The position numbers and the translations under genes were made by a program. This document shows, in pieces, positions 5,180 to 5,575 of a stretch of DNA of 5,575 nt; the first letter of the stretch is position 1, and each line of letters begins with the position of its first letter. This DNA is from Flavobacteriales bacterium UBA2040. Lineage in GTDB: Bacteria > Bacteroidota > Bacteroidia > Flavobacteriales_D > Crocinitomicaceae. Under the pieces are notes generated by a model that was not told where the DNA came from, made no database searches, and saw nothing but the letters and a program-made list of their open reading frames with translations. The DNA lies in contig DDBE01000064.1 in NCBI GenBank assembly GCA_002332715.1, positions 1 through 5,575 on the forward strand, in the 5' to 3' direction.

Positions 5180-5575
5180 CTAAGCTTCCTCAGCAACCAC
5201 TTCTTTTACCGCCGGCAAATGTGACTTCAGCAAAGTTTCGATGCCGCCTTTTAAAGTTGCTGTAGAGGATGGACATCCAGAACAAGCTCCACGCAGAACA
5301 ACGGTAACAATTCCTTCTTCGTAGCTTCTGAAATCAATTGCACCTCCATCATTTTCAACGGCTGGTCTCACGTATTCATCCAATAAATCACGAATCGCTT
5401 CATCGTATTCCGAAGGTTCATAGGTTTTACCTTCTGCCTCAGAACTTTTGGTTTCAACTGGTTTTGGAGCTGGCATTTTCACCAATACTTCATTTCCCTC
5501 GGCTAACCATTCTCGCACAAAATCTCGTAATTCCATTTGAACATAGTCCCAAGAAATATCTTCGGAAATGCTAAT
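5180..5575 (-). CDS. Nfu/NifU-like iron-sulfur cluster carrier, 5' end outside the window
   Basis: The last 131 residues are visible. Met at 5536 is not the true start: the frame stays open to the right edge and reads ISISEDISWDYVQ before it, which with MELRDFVREWLAEGNEV looks like the end of an Nfu_N domain (PF08712). Counting from that internal Met, a Pro/Glu/Lys-rich linker spans about 22-42, and the NifU C-terminal domain (PF01106) about 44-113. The latter has VRPAVENDGGAIDF, then RGACSGCPSSTATLKGGIE, whose Cys85 and Cys88 form the CxxC that holds a cluster between two subunits, then HLPAVKEVV. The protein is a cytoplasmic carrier that passes Fe-S clusters to target enzymes. Full-length Bacteroidota homologues are around 190-200 residues, so about 60-70 are missing. 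The gene converges on the GLPGLI gene with a 68-bp spacer. Confidence 0.95.
   Translation of the reverse strand: MSISEDISWDYVQMELRDFVREWLAEGNEVLVKMPAPKPVETKSSEAEGKTYEPSEYDEAIRDLLDEYVRPAVENDGGAIDFRSYEEGIVTVVLRGACSGCPSSTATLKGGIETLLKSHLPAVKEVVAEEA

Noticed and set aside
5338..5574. Plus-strand open frame at the right edge
   Set aside because: It is antisense to the Nfu gene, whose CxxC domain is unmistakable. The predicted product looks like random antisense translation.

Overview
The window looks like a piece of a low-GC Bacteroidota chromosome, most likely from the order Flavobacteriales. The evidence is a GLPGLI-family protein next to an OMP_b-brl_3-type outer-membrane barrel, signal peptides cleaved before Gln, a full Bacteroidota-type sigma promoter (TTG, 19 bp, TAnnTTTG), A-rich translation starts without strong Shine-Dalgarno sites, and an Nfu protein of the Bacteroidota two-domain layout. 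Nothing indicates phage, transposon, CRISPR or plasmid origin. The genus cannot be fixed from this sequence.

Layout, left to right. At 1-15 (minus) is the first 15 nt of what is almost certainly an initiator tRNA-Met gene, cut by the window edge, with its promoter at 74-103. At 114-608 (minus) is a four-helix, histidine-rich membrane protein resembling DUF2231. A 116-bp divergent intergenic region with a small dyad separates it from a lipoprotein of unknown function at 725-1504 (plus). The 135-bp gap at 1505-1639 carries a regulatory array: two identical 11-mers, ACCGTTCACCT, one 21-bp period apart, plus a third related site nearer the gene. They match the direct-repeat consensus of LytTR-type response regulators. 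This array precedes a two-gene unit: a 920-residue outer-membrane beta-barrel protein with a carboxypeptidase-regulatory-like and plug-like N-terminus (1640-4402), and a GLPGLI-family secreted protein (4380-5111) that overlaps it by 23 bp. A 68-bp AT-rich convergent spacer with short repeats and alternative hairpins follows. At 5180-5575 (minus) is the 3' part of an Nfu iron-sulfur carrier gene that runs off the right edge.

How the parts fit. The barrel and GLPGLI genes are almost certainly co-transcribed and translationally coupled. This pairing recurs in Bacteroidota but has no settled function, and the repeats upstream suggest control by a LytTR response regulator. That regulated OMP-GLPGLI unit is the most interesting item here. 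The Nfu and tRNA genes are housekeeping neighbours and the other two genes are separate units. No gap exceeds 300 bases.
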